From: Candidatus Methanomethylicaceae archaeon
GTDB taxonomy: Archaea > Thermoproteota > Methanomethylicia > Methanomethylicales > Methanomethylicaceae
Length of the DNA stretch: 64,000 nt
Direction: 5' to 3'
NCBI GenBank assembly: GCA_015660995.1
Contig: JACTUC010000001.1
Span: 86,966 to 150,965 of the forward strand
The notes beneath the pieces were generated by a model. The model ran no database searches, was not told the DNA's origin, and saw only the letters and a program-made list of their open reading frames with translations. The number at the start of each line of letters is the position of its first letter. Position 1 is the stretch's first letter. Shown one piece after another: positions 37,336 through 46,268 of the stretch. The translations under genes were made by a program, and so were the position numbers.

Positions 37336-37737
37336 TTGACGGAAGAGGGAAAAGATGAACTTGAAGCCATAAGGGCGAAGAAAATGGCTGAGTTTCAGCG
37401 CAGGTACTCGACCTCGAAGCAAGACGCTTCTCGACAGCCTAAGAAGCCTGAGATCGACGACGAGACCCTTGTGAGATCAAACCTCTTTGAGAGAGGCGAC
37501 GAGGTTCTCAATGCCGCCCTTGTTCAATATCCACAGGCAACCAGGCAGGTAATATCCAACATAGCTGGTCTATTCAGGTCTGGAAAACTCAAGGAACCGA
37601 TACCTGGCGAAGAACTACTAGCCCTATTCCGCGACCTTGGGATGCGTGTGCACCTCGAGACAACAATCAGCTATCTAAAAGATGGAAAGAGGATCACCTT
37701 GAGTGACAAGTTCAAGGGCAAGAAGCCCGATGATTAG
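37336..37737 (+). CDS. PDCD5/TFAR19-family DNA-binding protein
   Basis: A 133-aa protein with the family N-terminal helix ELEAIRAKKMAEFQRRY and a compact helical body (RQVISNIAGLFRSGKL). Archaeal PDCD5 homologues bind DNA; no enzymatic role is known. TTG 37336 has GAGGG six to ten bases upstream. Confidence 0.78.
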   Translation: MTEEGKDELEAIRAKKMAEFQRRYSTSKQDASRQPKKPEIDDETLVRSNLFERGDEVLNAALVQYPQATRQVISNIAGLFRSGKLKEPIPGEELLALFRDLGMRVHLETTISYLKDGKRITLSDKFKGKKPDD

Positions 37738-37786
37738 TTTTTTTAAGAAAGATTCCATCAATCTCCGCAAAACCCCTACTAACCGT

Positions 37787-37797
37787 AACATATATAT
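37787..37797 (+). promoter_or_regulatory. TATA box of the grpE-dnaK operon
   Basis: catatatattt at 37788-37798 lies about 50 bp upstream of ATG 37846. It follows the PDCD5 gene's T-run (37737-37745), which may terminate the preceding operon. Confidence 0.5.
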
Positions 37798-37845
37798 TTG
37801 TGTGCAATATATAACCTTCTGCAGAATTCCATCGTGGTGTCCACC

Positions 37846-38466
37846 ATGAACAGTCAGCCAGAGACTCCAGGCGAAGAGATAAGCCGTGATCAGGAGCCGC
37901 ACACCAAGAACGGCCAAGCATCAAACACCATCACTGCGAATCAGGTAGATGCACTCATTGCCGCCTATGCGGAGGAGAAGAAGCGGTCTGCAGATTATCT
38001 GAACAAGCTGAAGTACCTGCAGGCGGACTTTGAGAACTATCGCAAAAGGGTGGATCGCCAGATCGAGGAAGCCAAAAGGACCTCAAACGAGAGGCTTGTC
38101 ATGGACCTTCTGGAAGTCATGGATGAGCTTGAGCTAGCAGTAAGCAACGGCAAATCGTGCGAGTCAGCCACGATTACGGAGGGAGTGGAGATGACGCTAA
38201 AGAAGCTAAGGAAGATACTCGAGGCCGAGGGTGTCAAGCCTATCGAATCAGTGGGCAAGAAGTTTGACCCGGACCTCTATTCCGTTATCTGCACAGCACC
38301 GAAGGAAGACGTGGAAGAGTCCACGGTTTTGGAGGAGTTGAGGAAGGGATACATCATGAACGGTAAGGTCATCAGGCCGAGTATGGTGAAGATATCCGTT
38401 AGGAATTCAGGATCAAAAAACAATAAAGAGAATGGTAATTTAAAGGAGGAAAAAAATAATGAGTAA
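37846..38466 (+). CDS. grpE: GrpE nucleotide exchange factor
   Basis: About 206 aa. An acidic, disordered N-terminus (~45 residues) precedes a long coiled coil ([20 protein letters not shown]) and the C-terminal beta domain containing [10 protein letters not shown] and [17 protein letters not shown]. It ejects ADP from DnaK. ATG 37846 is used; the frame is open to 37798 with GTG options. It overlaps dnaK by eight bases. Confidence 0.95.
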   Translation: MNSQPETPGEEISRDQEPHTKNGQASNTITANQVDALIAAYAEEKKRSADYLNKLKYLQADFENYRKRVDRQIEEAKRTSNERLVMDLLEVMDELELAVSNGKSCESATITEGVEMTLKKLRKILEAEGVKPIESVGKKFDPDLYSVICTAPKEDVEESTVLEELRKGYIMNGKVIRPSMVKISVRNSGSKNNKENGNLKEEKNNE

Positions 38467-40348
38467 AGTTCAACCGGGAGAGAAAATTCTAGGAATAGAT
38501 TTAGGAACCACAAATTCAGCTGCAGCAGTATATGAAGCAGGAAGGGCGACGGTAATACCCAGCGCCGAGGGAGCCACTGCCGCCGGAAAAATGTTCCCCT
38601 CTGTCGTGGCTTTCACCAGGGACGGCACGTTGCTTGTGGGCGAATCTGCAAAGAGGCAGGCAACAGCAAACCCTGAAGGGACGGTCTATGAAATCAAACG
38701 GAAAATGGGTACTGACTACAAGGTCGAGATCTTTGGCAAGAGCTATACACCGCAGCAGATTTCATCGTTCATATTGCAGAAGATCAAAAAGGACGCTGAG
38801 GTCTACCTAGGCACGACCGTCAGGAAGGCTGTAATAACCATCCCAGCGCACTTCAACGACAACCAGAGGCAGGCGACCAAGGACGCTGGCGAAATTGCGG
38901 GCTTCGAGGTTATGAGGTTAATAAACGAGCCAACAGCCGCATGCCTCGCTTACGGGGTAGATAAACTTGACAAGGACATGAAGATAATGGTATTCAGCTT
39001 CGGAGGTGGAACTCACGACGTCACGGTTATGGACTTCGGCAAAGGCGTCTTCCAAGTTCTCTCAACAAGCGGGGACACGGAGACTGGAGGCGCGGACATC
39101 GACAAGGCAGTCATGGACTACGTCTCGGAGGAGTTCAGGAGGCAGACTGGGATAGACCTCAGGCCAGACAGGACTGCAATAGCGAGGCTAAAGGAAGCCT
39201 CAGAGCGGGCAAAGATCGAGCTTTCGACAATGCTCTCAACCGATATCGATCTGCCGTTCATTTACTCTGACTCGACAGGACCTAAGAATCTCCACGTAAC
39301 GCTTACCCGGACCAAGCTAGAGGAGCTGGCCCAACCCATCGTCCAGAAGACCGAGCGGGCACTTATGAAGGCGCTTACGGACGCCAAGCTTAGTCCAGCC
39401 CAGGTGGACAAGATCATCCTCATCGGAGGAACCACTAGGATGCCCCTCGTCCAGAGGTTTGTGGAGAGGGTAATGGGCAAGACCGTAGAGAGGGGTGTAG
39501 ATCCGATGGAGTGCGTCGCTATAGGCGCAGCCATTCAGGGTGCTGTTCTCTCCGGCGAGGTAAAGGATATACTGCTCTTGGACGTGACGCCTCTTTCCCT
39601 TGGCGTTGAAACTCTTGGTGGCATTCATACCAGGATAATCGATAAGAACACGACAATCCCCACAAGGAAGAGCCAAGTCTTCTCGACAGCAGCAGACATG
39701 CAGACCGCAGTTACGATCCACATCCTACAGGGCGAGCGCCCAATGGCTTCAGACAACGTCTCTCTTGGAATGTTCAACCTTGAAGGAATACCACCAGCGC
39801 CGAGGGGTGTCCCCCAGATAGACGTGACCTTTGACATAGACGCAAATGGCATCCTTAACGTGACAGCCAAGGATCGCGGGACTGGCAAAGAGGCGAAGAT
39901 TACAATATCCGCTTCCACGAAGCTCTCCCCAGAAGAGAAAGAGCGGCTTGTCAAGGAGTCCGAGCAGTTCGCTGAGCAAGACAGGAAGAAGAAGGACGAG
40001 GCAGAGATGCTCAACATGGCTGACGGCCTGATCTATACTGCGGAAAAGACCAAGAGGGATATTGGAGACAAGCTGACGGCGGACCAGAGAGACAAAGTTG
40101 ACAAAGCAATCGCTGCACTAAAGGAAGTGCTCCCCGCAAAAGATCTCGAGAAGATAAAGGCAAAATCCGACGAGCTCACCAAGGTCCTGCAGGAGGTAGG
40201 TACCACAGTGTACCAACAGGCAGCGTCGCAGCAAGCTGCCCAACAGGGTCCTGCACCCGGCGGGGCCGGCCCTTCTGGACCGCAACAGCAGGGTCCTCAA
40301 GGTTCACCAGATGATAATGTCGTCGACGCAGACTATAAAGTCAAGTAA
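38459..40348 (+). CDS. dnaK: DnaK (Hsp70) chaperone
   Basis: A 629-aa Hsp70: actin-like ATPase (residues 1-385), linker [15 protein letters not shown], beta-sandwich substrate domain and helical lid ending in a Gln/Pro/Gly-rich tail. Phosphate-1 motif is GIDLGTTNS and the Glu of [11 protein letters not shown] is present. The phosphate-2 motif reads [10 protein letters not shown]: the Asp present in nearly all Hsp70s (D199 of Hsc70) is Ser180 (codon 38996-38998). It overlaps grpE; dnaJ follows after 73 bp with its own promoter. Confidence 0.97.
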   Translation: MSKVQPGEKILGIDLGTTNSAAAVYEAGRATVIPSAEGATAAGKMFPSVVAFTRDGTLLVGESAKRQATANPEGTVYEIKRKMGTDYKVEIFGKSYTPQQISSFILQKIKKDAEVYLGTTVRKAVITIPAHFNDNQRQATKDAGEIAGFEVMRLINEPTAACLAYGVDKLDKDMKIMVFSFGGGTHDVTVMDFGKGVFQVLSTSGDTETGGADIDKAVMDYVSEEFRRQTGIDLRPDRTAIARLKEASERAKIELSTMLSTDIDLPFIYSDSTGPKNLHVTLTRTKLEELAQPIVQKTERALMKALTDAKLSPAQVDKIILIGGTTRMPLVQRFVERVMGKTVERGVDPMECVAIGAAIQGAVLSGEVKDILLLDVTPLSLGVETLGGIHTRIIDKNTTIPTRKSQVFSTAADMQTAVTIHILQGERPMASDNVSLGMFNLEGIPPAPRGVPQIDVTFDIDANGILNVTAKDRGTGKEAKITISASTKLSPEEKERLVKESEQFAEQDRKKKDEAEMLNMADGLIYTAEKTKRDIGDKLTADQRDKVDKAIAALKEVLPAKDLEKIKAKSDELTKVLQEVGTTVYQQAASQQAAQQGPAPGGAGPSGPQQQGPQGSPDDNVVDADYKVK

Positions 40349-40393
40349 AAAAAGTAATCAACGCCAACGCAAATGCTTTAGAGCAGGCAAGGC

Positions 40394-40403
40394 GACTTAA
40401 AAG
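40394..40403 (+). promoter_or_regulatory. TATA box of dnaJ
   Basis: cttaaaagcc lies about 24 bp before ATG 40422, with no ribosome-binding site between; a leaderless dnaJ mRNA is predicted. Confidence 0.5.
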
Positions 40404-40421
40404 CCATAATTGGTGCGTCCC

Positions 40422-41555
40422 ATGGCCAGCAAGAGAGACTACTATGAAGTCTTGGGTGTGTCGAAGGATGCCAACAAGGATCTGATCAAGGACGCATACC
40501 GAAAGCTGGCCATGCAGTACCATCCTGATAGGAACAAATCGGCTGAGGCTGAGGAGAAGTTTAAGGAGATCTCAGAGGCTTATGCCGTCCTGTCTGACGA
40601 CGAAAAGCGCAGGCAATACGATACACTGGGAAGCGCTGATTTCAGCCAGCAGTACAGCCAAGAGGATATCTTCCGGGGAGCAGATTTCGACTCGATCTTC
40701 AGAGACTTCGGTTTTGGCGTCGGCGACATATTTGAGACCTTCTTTGGCGGCGGACGAGGCTACAGACAAGGTGCCGACCCCAGAATGGTGCAGGGGAACA
40801 ACCTTGGCTATTCTCTGGAAATATCGCTCGACGAGGTTTTCAGGGGTACTGAAAAGGAGATCGAGGTTCCCAGGATTGAACGGTGCGATACGTGCCACGG
40901 CAGTGGGGCTGCACCAGGCACATCTCCAACAACATGCCCACGGTGTGGCGGATCTGGGCAGGTCAGGGTAGTTCAAGGGAGCGGTTTTTTCAGGGTCGTC
41001 CAAGTGGGGTTGTGCTCAGAGTGCAAGGGAAGGGGCACAATAATTGAATCCCCGTGCAAAGAGTGCAGAGGTACAGGCGTAGTAAGGCGTACTAGGAAGA
41101 TCACCGTAAAAGTGCCTGCTGGCATTGAAGATGGGTATCAGCTGAGGCTGAGGGGGGAGGGCGAAGCTGCTCCAAATGCAGGTCAGTCTGGTGATCTCTT
41201 TGTGGAGGTGCACGTGACACCAAATAGCATCTTTGAGAGGGATGGTGCCAACATAATTTATACTTTAGAGATTGGGTACCCGCAGGCAGTACTAGGCGCC
41301 GAAGTGCTTGTTCCAACGCTCGAGGGCGAGATCAGCGTAACGGTTCCTCCGGGAACACAGCCAGGGCAGGTTCTGAGAGTCAAGGGGAAGGGATTGCCTA
41401 GGCTTGGTGGCTTGGGAAGGGGTAACCTTTTGCTTAATGTGAGGTTGAGCGTGCCCAGCAAGCTTACTTTCAAACAGAGGACACTTATGGAAGAACTGGC
41501 AAAGGAGTTCGGGCAGAGCGTAAAGTCCGGGAAGCAAGGCTTTTTTAGATTCTAA
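40422..41555 (+). CDS. dnaJ: DnaJ (Hsp40) co-chaperone
   Basis: About 377 aa, type I DnaJ. The J domain has the HPD motif in YHPDRNK. A Gly/Phe-rich segment follows, then four zinc motifs ([32 protein letters not shown], residues ~150-215) and the C-terminal substrate domains. ATG 40422 is favoured by the TATA spacing over GTG 40410. Confidence 0.95.
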   Translation: MASKRDYYEVLGVSKDANKDLIKDAYRKLAMQYHPDRNKSAEAEEKFKEISEAYAVLSDDEKRRQYDTLGSADFSQQYSQEDIFRGADFDSIFRDFGFGVGDIFETFFGGGRGYRQGADPRMVQGNNLGYSLEISLDEVFRGTEKEIEVPRIERCDTCHGSGAAPGTSPTTCPRCGGSGQVRVVQGSGFFRVVQVGLCSECKGRGTIIESPCKECRGTGVVRRTRKITVKVPAGIEDGYQLRLRGEGEAAPNAGQSGDLFVEVHVTPNSIFERDGANIIYTLEIGYPQAVLGAEVLVPTLEGEISVTVPPGTQPGQVLRVKGKGLPRLGGLGRGNLLLNVRLSVPSKLTFKQRTLMEELAKEFGQSVKSGKQGFFRF

Positions 41556-41845
41556 TCAGCATTTCAAGCAATTGCACCCGATTTATTGTTATAACACTCT
41601 GATCATACAAGTATTATGAAAAGTATGTTTATGCTTAAAAGGCTAATTAATTAAAAAATAATTGAAGTTATAATGGTTATTATTGCGACGTAATAAATAA
41701 TTGCCAGGGGTGTCTGCCCTTTTTTGTCCGACTGATAAACGCCTGCGAAGGTTCTTCACCCGACGCTCACTACCTTCAGTCGCCGAGTCGCCTCTCTATT
41801 AAATATTGAATGGCATCAGTTTACAGCAGACGGAGAAAATCTGAT

Positions 41846-42406
41846 ATGGGTCTTAAAAAATTCCTTTCCCGAATAGTCGGGTACACATCGGAATCGCAAG
41901 ATGCGCCACATACTGGGGGAAGGCCAGGTGAGATGGTTCTGAGCAATCAGACTTCGAAGACTGCTGAAATACCAAAAGTGGTCCAAGAAGAGCCTAGGAA
42001 GTTTGATCCGATTTTGAGATCTCCTAGCAATGAGAACATCGCTCCTACATTAATCGAAGCACCAAAGGTCAAAGAGATCCCGAAAGTCGCTATGGAAACC
42101 AAGCCTGCTGAAGTGGCGCCACAACCCGTTGCCGAACCTGTCAAAGTCTCAGGTCCCAAACCTAGAGGCAGTTCGAGGCCAAGAACTAGTGGCGAAAGGA
42201 CAGCACCTAGATCAAAAGTCAATGGAACTAAACCAGTAAATTCTGCAGGAGCCTCTCCTAAACCAAGACGAACAAGAAAGACGGCTCCTAAAGATAGCAT
42301 GGCTGTAGCTTCAATGGAACCACGGCAGACTGTAACCGAACTTGGCGCGAAAGAGAAGGAAAAAGAGAAAGAAAAAATGGCAGCTCCTGTGCTTCAGGGA
42401 GCTTAA
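41846..42406 (+). CDS. Disordered Lys/Pro/Ala-rich protein of unknown function
   Basis: About 186 aa. A short N-terminal helix-like start (GLKKFLSRIVGYTSE) is followed by low-complexity sequence rich in Pro, Lys, Ala, Glu, Ser and Arg (EPVKVSGPKPRGSSRPR) and a charged KEKEKEKEK run before the end. The frame opens at ATG 41810, but a TATA box (tattaaatatt, 41799-41809) abuts it, so ATG 41846 is chosen. There is no recognisable domain; a nucleic-acid or chromatin-associated basic tail protein is one guess. Confidence 0.55.
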   Translation: MGLKKFLSRIVGYTSESQDAPHTGGRPGEMVLSNQTSKTAEIPKVVQEEPRKFDPILRSPSNENIAPTLIEAPKVKEIPKVAMETKPAEVAPQPVAEPVKVSGPKPRGSSRPRTSGERTAPRSKVNGTKPVNSAGASPKPRRTRKTAPKDSMAVASMEPRQTVTELGAKEKEKEKEKMAAPVLQGA

Positions 42407-42589
42407 TTTCCTTTTTTTATTTCTATGCATAGATTTTAATACTTTATTATTACAGAGCGTAACAAATCCAAAAAAAGAAATATTCTATAATATCTATTAT
42501 TTCTGTAGTGACTGACTGTCGCCTTGCATCTGATACGTAAAAAAAACAGTCGCCAAAGGACTTTTAACTTAAATATGATACTTGCAAAG

Positions 42590-42775
42590 TACTTTGCTGG
42601 CGAATTGGTAAGGGGTGAAACTAGGGGCGACCAGAATATTGTGGTCGAAGAAAGGGACACTAAACCTGCTTCAGAACTGGGGAACCCGATTCAAAGACTC
42701 CCTCTCTGTTATGACGGCTTCCCGGCAAAGTGGCAGGTAGACGACTCTTTCTGACGGTTCTGCCCTTTCTTTCCC
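42590..42775 (+). ncRNA. Candidate structured RNA 1
   Basis: It follows a TATA-like cttaaatatg (42567-42576). It begins with a palindrome gcaaag-ta-ctttgc, has a second 6-bp hairpin cgacca/tggtcg (42628-42647), and is GC-rich against AT-rich flanks. It contains ggggtgaaac, faintly like RNase P RNA, but the other conserved RNase P segments are missing. The 3' end is uncertain. Confidence 0.35.
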
Positions 42776-42835
42776 CACAATATTTGGTAGTATGAGGGTT
42801 ATGGGGGAAGAAATATATAATGACACCCGTAGACG

Positions 42836-42932
42836 AGATTCTCTTCGAGGCATGGGCTCTGCTCTACTATGAGCAGCCAAGGGATAGCCTCCTGGTCCGA
42901 TAGGCAGCATTTTGAAAAGAATGCAATTTTTC
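42836..42932 (+). ncRNA. Candidate structured RNA 2 with terminator
   Basis: A TATA box (aaatatataatg, 42811-42822) predicts a start near 42838. The RNA can form gaggc/gcctc closing an interior loop around gg...cc and the 6-bp stem ctgctc-tactat-gagcag, then a small cct/agg hairpin. It ends with gcatt-ttgaaaag-aatgc followed by a T run (42907-42932), a terminator-like end. The hairpin with internal pocket resembles an H/ACA unit, but no ACA box is evident. Confidence 0.45.
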
Positions 42933-43146
42933 CCTTAGTTCAATTATATATTCGGTGTTTTTAGTAGGAATTGTTCTATATATTTAACTAGCCGGACCTT
43001 ATGGTGAAAATTAATATCAAAATATCATGAAAGGGATAAGGAAAAAATAACTAGCTGAGTGGCATGCGGCTTTGGGTCTTCATTATTGATAATAATTCCA
43101 GACTTTGGCTTCGCCATCGCTTAAATATGCTGTAACATCGACGTAA

Positions 43147-43201
43147 TGCGACACAATATGCTAAAGAACGTCCGAGGGTCGCCTGGCTTAAAATTTTTTT
43201 A
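43147..43201 (+). ncRNA. Candidate short RNA 3
   Basis: cttaaatatg (43120-43129) is about 25 bp upstream. The predicted RNA starts gcgac and closes with gtcgc some 25 nt later, then cttaaaattttttt gives a T-run end. This makes a short stem-loop RNA of about 50 nt. Confidence 0.35.
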
Positions 43202-43221
43202 TACCCTCCTTTTCAAAAGTA

Positions 43222-43315
43222 AATCGACCTTGGGTTGTAGGTCTGAGGTGCGGAGGGGTTTGGGTTCTCCGCCTTTACCCCTCCAATCTCATTTAGAAGG
43301 CAATGTAAAACTTTT
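43222..43315 (+). ncRNA. Candidate RNA 4 with two alternative hairpins
   Basis: A TATA-like ttttttata (43194-43202) precedes it. gacc/ggtc forms a first small hairpin. ggagggg can pair with cccctcc (7 bp, extended by tgag/ctca), while an overlapping gcggag can instead pair with ctccgc. The two folds exclude each other. A pyrimidine-rich tract follows. No rho-like or riboswitch family is recognised. Confidence 0.4.
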
Positions 43316-43469
43316 CTCCTTGCACTTCTTCCAATAATGTCTGGCTTAATCCAGCGGATAAATTGATGTTGTTTTCATGGAATCTGCACCAAAGCCATAA
43401 GAAAAAATCTAAAGACAATTGAGTTTAGTTTTAATAGTAGCCTGTTGAAGATTATAGAATCTGGTCGCT

Positions 43470-44177
43470 ATGCATAGCAAGCTCCTATACTGGAAGGGTT
43501 GCATGTCGAGGCTTAGGACGACGAAGATCGCTAACGCCACAGAAGATCTTCTGCGCCGGATGGAGATCGATTACGAGACTCTTGGCGATGACGAAGGCTG
43601 TTGCGGATCCGTCCTTCTTAGGACAGGTCAGGTGGAAGACGCAAAAAGAGTGGCTGGGCGTACTGTGAAAATGATCAGGTCTAAGGGATATACCGAAGTT
43701 GTGACCAGCTGTCCTGGCTGCTTTAGAACTATGTCAGAGGAGTACAAGAAGGCATTCGGTTACGTACCGTTCAGAGTGCGCCACATCTCACAATTACTTT
43801 ATGAGAACAGGGAAGGACTCCGAGTCCATCTCCGGCCTTGGAAAGTCAAAGTCACCTATCATGACCCATGCCACCTCGGAAGGCACATGGGTATTTATGA
43901 GGAACCAAGGGCGTTGATATCGATGGTTCCTGGTGTAGAATTGGTCGAGTTCAAGTATAACCGGAAGCTGGCAGTGTGCTGCGGATCTGGTGGAGGAGTT
44001 CACTCGGCATTTCCAGAGATAGCGCTGGCTGTAGCAAAGGCTGTCGTTAATGATAGACCACCAGGAGTTGAGATAATTGTCACTTCGTGCCCATTCTGCA
44101 ACTACAACCTTAAGGAGGCAGGATCTGCCGAGATCATTGATCTTCCGGAATTCTTGATAAGGGCTTGGAGGGACTAA
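43470..44177 (+). CDS. HdrB-like cysteine-rich (CCG-domain) iron-sulfur protein
   Basis: A 235-aa protein with two CCG-type cysteine motifs: CMSR...CCGS...CPGC (about residues 11-87) and DPCHLGRH...CCGSGGG...SCPFC (about 132-215). These bind iron-sulfur clusters in HdrB, GlpC and LutA/LldE proteins. The next gene encodes a LUD-ferredoxin protein, so the pair probably forms an electron-transferring dehydrogenase-like complex. The stop shares a base with the next ATG. Confidence 0.88.
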   Translation: MHSKLLYWKGCMSRLRTTKIANATEDLLRRMEIDYETLGDDEGCCGSVLLRTGQVEDAKRVAGRTVKMIRSKGYTEVVTSCPGCFRTMSEEYKKAFGYVPFRVRHISQLLYENREGLRVHLRPWKVKVTYHDPCHLGRHMGIYEEPRALISMVPGVELVEFKYNRKLAVCCGSGGGVHSAFPEIALAVAKAVVNDRPPGVEIIVTSCPFCNYNLKEAGSAEIIDLPEFLIRAWRD

Positions 44178-45442
44178 TGGTGGAACCCGGATGGTACGTC
44201 TCTAAGAGGAATGAGATCGATACATGGATCAACGACGAGAACAGGCGGAAGGGGCTAAACAGGGCTGTTGCTGCATACACAACTGCAAAGGAGAGCGCAC
44301 TCTCGCGCCTGAAGAGCCTGGAAGAGACCCGCAAGGAAGTCAGGAAGATAAAGGAAAACTCAATGGAGTCGCTTCAAGAGCTTGTGAAAGAGGCGATGGA
44401 GAACATCGAGGAGGTAAACGGACACGCTTACTTGGCCAAGGACACAAAAGAAGCGCGCAGAGTTTTTTCAACGCTCGTAGGCGAAGGCAAGCTTGTTGTC
44501 AAATCGAAATCGCTGGTAAGCGAGGAGATCGATCTCAACAAGCTGCTTGAGAAACTCGGGAATAAGGTCTACGAGACAGACCTAGGGGAGTTCATAATAC
44601 AACTGAGGAACGAGAAGCCGACGCACATACTTAACCCGTCAGTCCACATACCCAAGGAGGAGGTCGCTAAGACCTTCTCAAAACTTCTTGGCAGGGAAAT
44701 AGAGGCGGACATCCCGACGCTAGTTGGCATTGCGAGGGAGTACCTCCGGGACAAGTTCTGCAACGCTGATGTGGGGATTACCGGCGCGAACGTAATCGCC
44801 GCAAACACTGGAACGATGTTCATAATTGAGAACGAGGGAAACGCACGGTTTGTGAGCAACGCCCCACCTATGCATATCTGCATCACAGGCGTTGAGAAGG
44901 TGGTTCCTACGCTCTCCGACGCCTTCAAAGTGGTGCAGGTCCTTCCGCCATACGCTACGGGCGTGCTAATGTCCGCCTATGTTTCGATGATAACGAGCCC
45001 TAGTAGGACTGCGGACATAGAAAAGACGCTAGTCTATGGTGCTCACGGGCCAAAAGAGCTGCATGTTGTGTTCCTTGACAATGGCAGGATCGAGATGCTG
45101 AAAGACCCAATATTCAGGGAGGCGCTGTACTGCCTCAGGTGCGGTGGTTGCATGTACGAGTGTCCGGTCTACCGCGTGATAGGGGGATCATTCGGTCACA
45201 ATTACTTCGGCGGTATCGGAATAATTTGGAGCGCGTTCACGAGTGGGGAGGAGACGGTGGCTGCTGCCATCGACGCGTGCACTAAGTGCGGCAGGTGCCT
45301 AGAAGTATGCCCCGTTGACATCGATACCCCCAAGATGGTGGAGAAGCTGAAGGAGCGGCTGATTAGGAAGGGTTACATATCGCCCAAGCACAAAGCGATA
45401 CGTAAGAGCATCCTTGAGAAGGGTAACCCCTTCGGTGAATGA
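44177..45442 (+). CDS. LUD-domain protein with two 4Fe-4S motifs (LutB-like)
   Basis: About 421 aa. The LUD domain spans roughly residues 60-300 (NTGTMFIIENEGNAR, GAHGPKELHVVFLDNGR). Two ferredoxin-type clusters follow: CLRCGGCMYECP and CTKCGRCLEVCP. LutB proteins act in lactate oxidation with LutA and LutC; no LutC is present here, so the substrate is open. ATG 44177 has GGAGGGAC upstream. Confidence 0.88.
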   Translation: MVEPGWYVSKRNEIDTWINDENRRKGLNRAVAAYTTAKESALSRLKSLEETRKEVRKIKENSMESLQELVKEAMENIEEVNGHAYLAKDTKEARRVFSTLVGEGKLVVKSKSLVSEEIDLNKLLEKLGNKVYETDLGEFIIQLRNEKPTHILNPSVHIPKEEVAKTFSKLLGREIEADIPTLVGIAREYLRDKFCNADVGITGANVIAANTGTMFIIENEGNARFVSNAPPMHICITGVEKVVPTLSDAFKVVQVLPPYATGVLMSAYVSMITSPSRTADIEKTLVYGAHGPKELHVVFLDNGRIEMLKDPIFREALYCLRCGGCMYECPVYRVIGGSFGHNYFGGIGIIWSAFTSGEETVAAAIDACTKCGRCLEVCPVDIDTPKMVEKLKERLIRKGYISPKHKAIRKSILEKGNPFGE

Positions 45443-45478
45443 CGCTTGTTGTTATGAATAAAATCTAGCTCGCAATAA

Positions 45479-46123
45479 TCACAGTTTCTCTCTCTCGCCC
45501 TCTCTCTGAGCATCTCTCCTTTGAAGAGCAACCTTCTCGCTTGTCATCTTCGGGATTTCTGGCAGTGACTTGGACAACCGCATCTCTGCCATTGATGCAG
45601 CTTGGTCGAGGATCTTCTCCCCCTCTTCGGTTGCGAAGCTTGGGTTGCCAGTGCCACTGGAGTACTGGCATGCGTCAACCATCAAACCATCAAGGAGGTC
45701 GCCAAGTTTCGACATCGACTGGTCCGCCTCGGGCATCATCTCCGTTATGCCGCCATAGATCCCCTTCATAGCCATTAAGGCAGGAGCGACGTTTGCAGCC
45801 ACATCTCCGTATTCCTTAACAGTGCCTAGTCTCACGGCGATCTGTTCGAGCGCAAGCCTAGACATGGTGATTAGCTTTGCTAGCTTCCTAACCTCTATGA
45901 GTTCCTGTGCATAGATCTTGGCACGTTGAACGTCACGGTTCCTATAGTAGTATACAACTTTCTCGAAGAGGATCCTGTCGTACTCTTTGATTCGACTACC
46001 CCTCTGGTCGAGCCTCTGCATCTGGATGTTTATGATCCTGATGGCTTCATCGAGGCGTGGTCGCAGAGGATGTCTGTTCTTCGAGTACTCCTTCTTAGGC
46101 TCCCACCTCTTCAGGAAGTCCAT
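45479..46123 (-). CDS. ESCRT-III/Snf7-family protein, short CdvB-like
   Basis: About 214 aa. The Snf7-type helical core is clear: LDEAIRIINIQMQRLDQRG, then KIYAQELIEVRKLAKLI, LEQIAVRLGTVKEYGDV and MPEADQSMSKLGDLLDGL. The length and lack of a C-terminal winged helix match the CdvB1/CdvB2 type of crenarchaeal cell-division proteins. The frame opens at 46249, but a TATA box at 46155-46162 points to ATG 46123 (MDFLKRWEP). No cdvA or cdvC (Vps4) is visible here. Confidence 0.82.
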   Translation of the reverse strand: MDFLKRWEPKKEYSKNRHPLRPRLDEAIRIINIQMQRLDQRGSRIKEYDRILFEKVVYYYRNRDVQRAKIYAQELIEVRKLAKLITMSRLALEQIAVRLGTVKEYGDVAANVAPALMAMKGIYGGITEMMPEADQSMSKLGDLLDGLMVDACQYSSGTGNPSFATEEGEKILDQAASMAEMRLSKSLPEIPKMTSEKVALQRRDAQREGEREKL

Positions 46124-46268
46124 ATCAGAACCATCGCTATTCATATAAGAAATTTGACTTAAAAAGGTTGGTAAATCCCAACAATCTGCATTCCTAGGCG
46201 CAATTCCAGTGCAGAGCATGGCTAAACCTATTATATCAGAATAGCTCAATTATGTCGAGGTAACGCAA

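Larger units (their letters stand above)
42407..43469. other. 1.06-kb region without protein genes, containing structured small-RNA candidates
   Basis: No frame shows protein-like sequence. AT-rich spacers alternate with GC-rich hairpin segments, each preceded on the plus strand by a TATA-like box at the usual distance: 42566-42576, 42810-42822, 43120-43128 and 43194-43202. The candidates are listed individually. Confidence 0.6.

Noticed and set aside
42608..42620. ggggtgaaac resembling a conserved RNase P RNA segment
   Set aside because: The other RNase P conserved regions (gaggaaagtc, acagaa) are absent nearby.
42870..42882. gagcagccaagg resembling the SRP RNA helix 8 motif
   Set aside because: The preceding ggtcagg...ccggaagg half of the motif is missing and the order is wrong.
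43146..43337. 63-codon plus-strand frame
   Set aside because: Composition is random-like and it covers the hairpin-rich RNA candidates.
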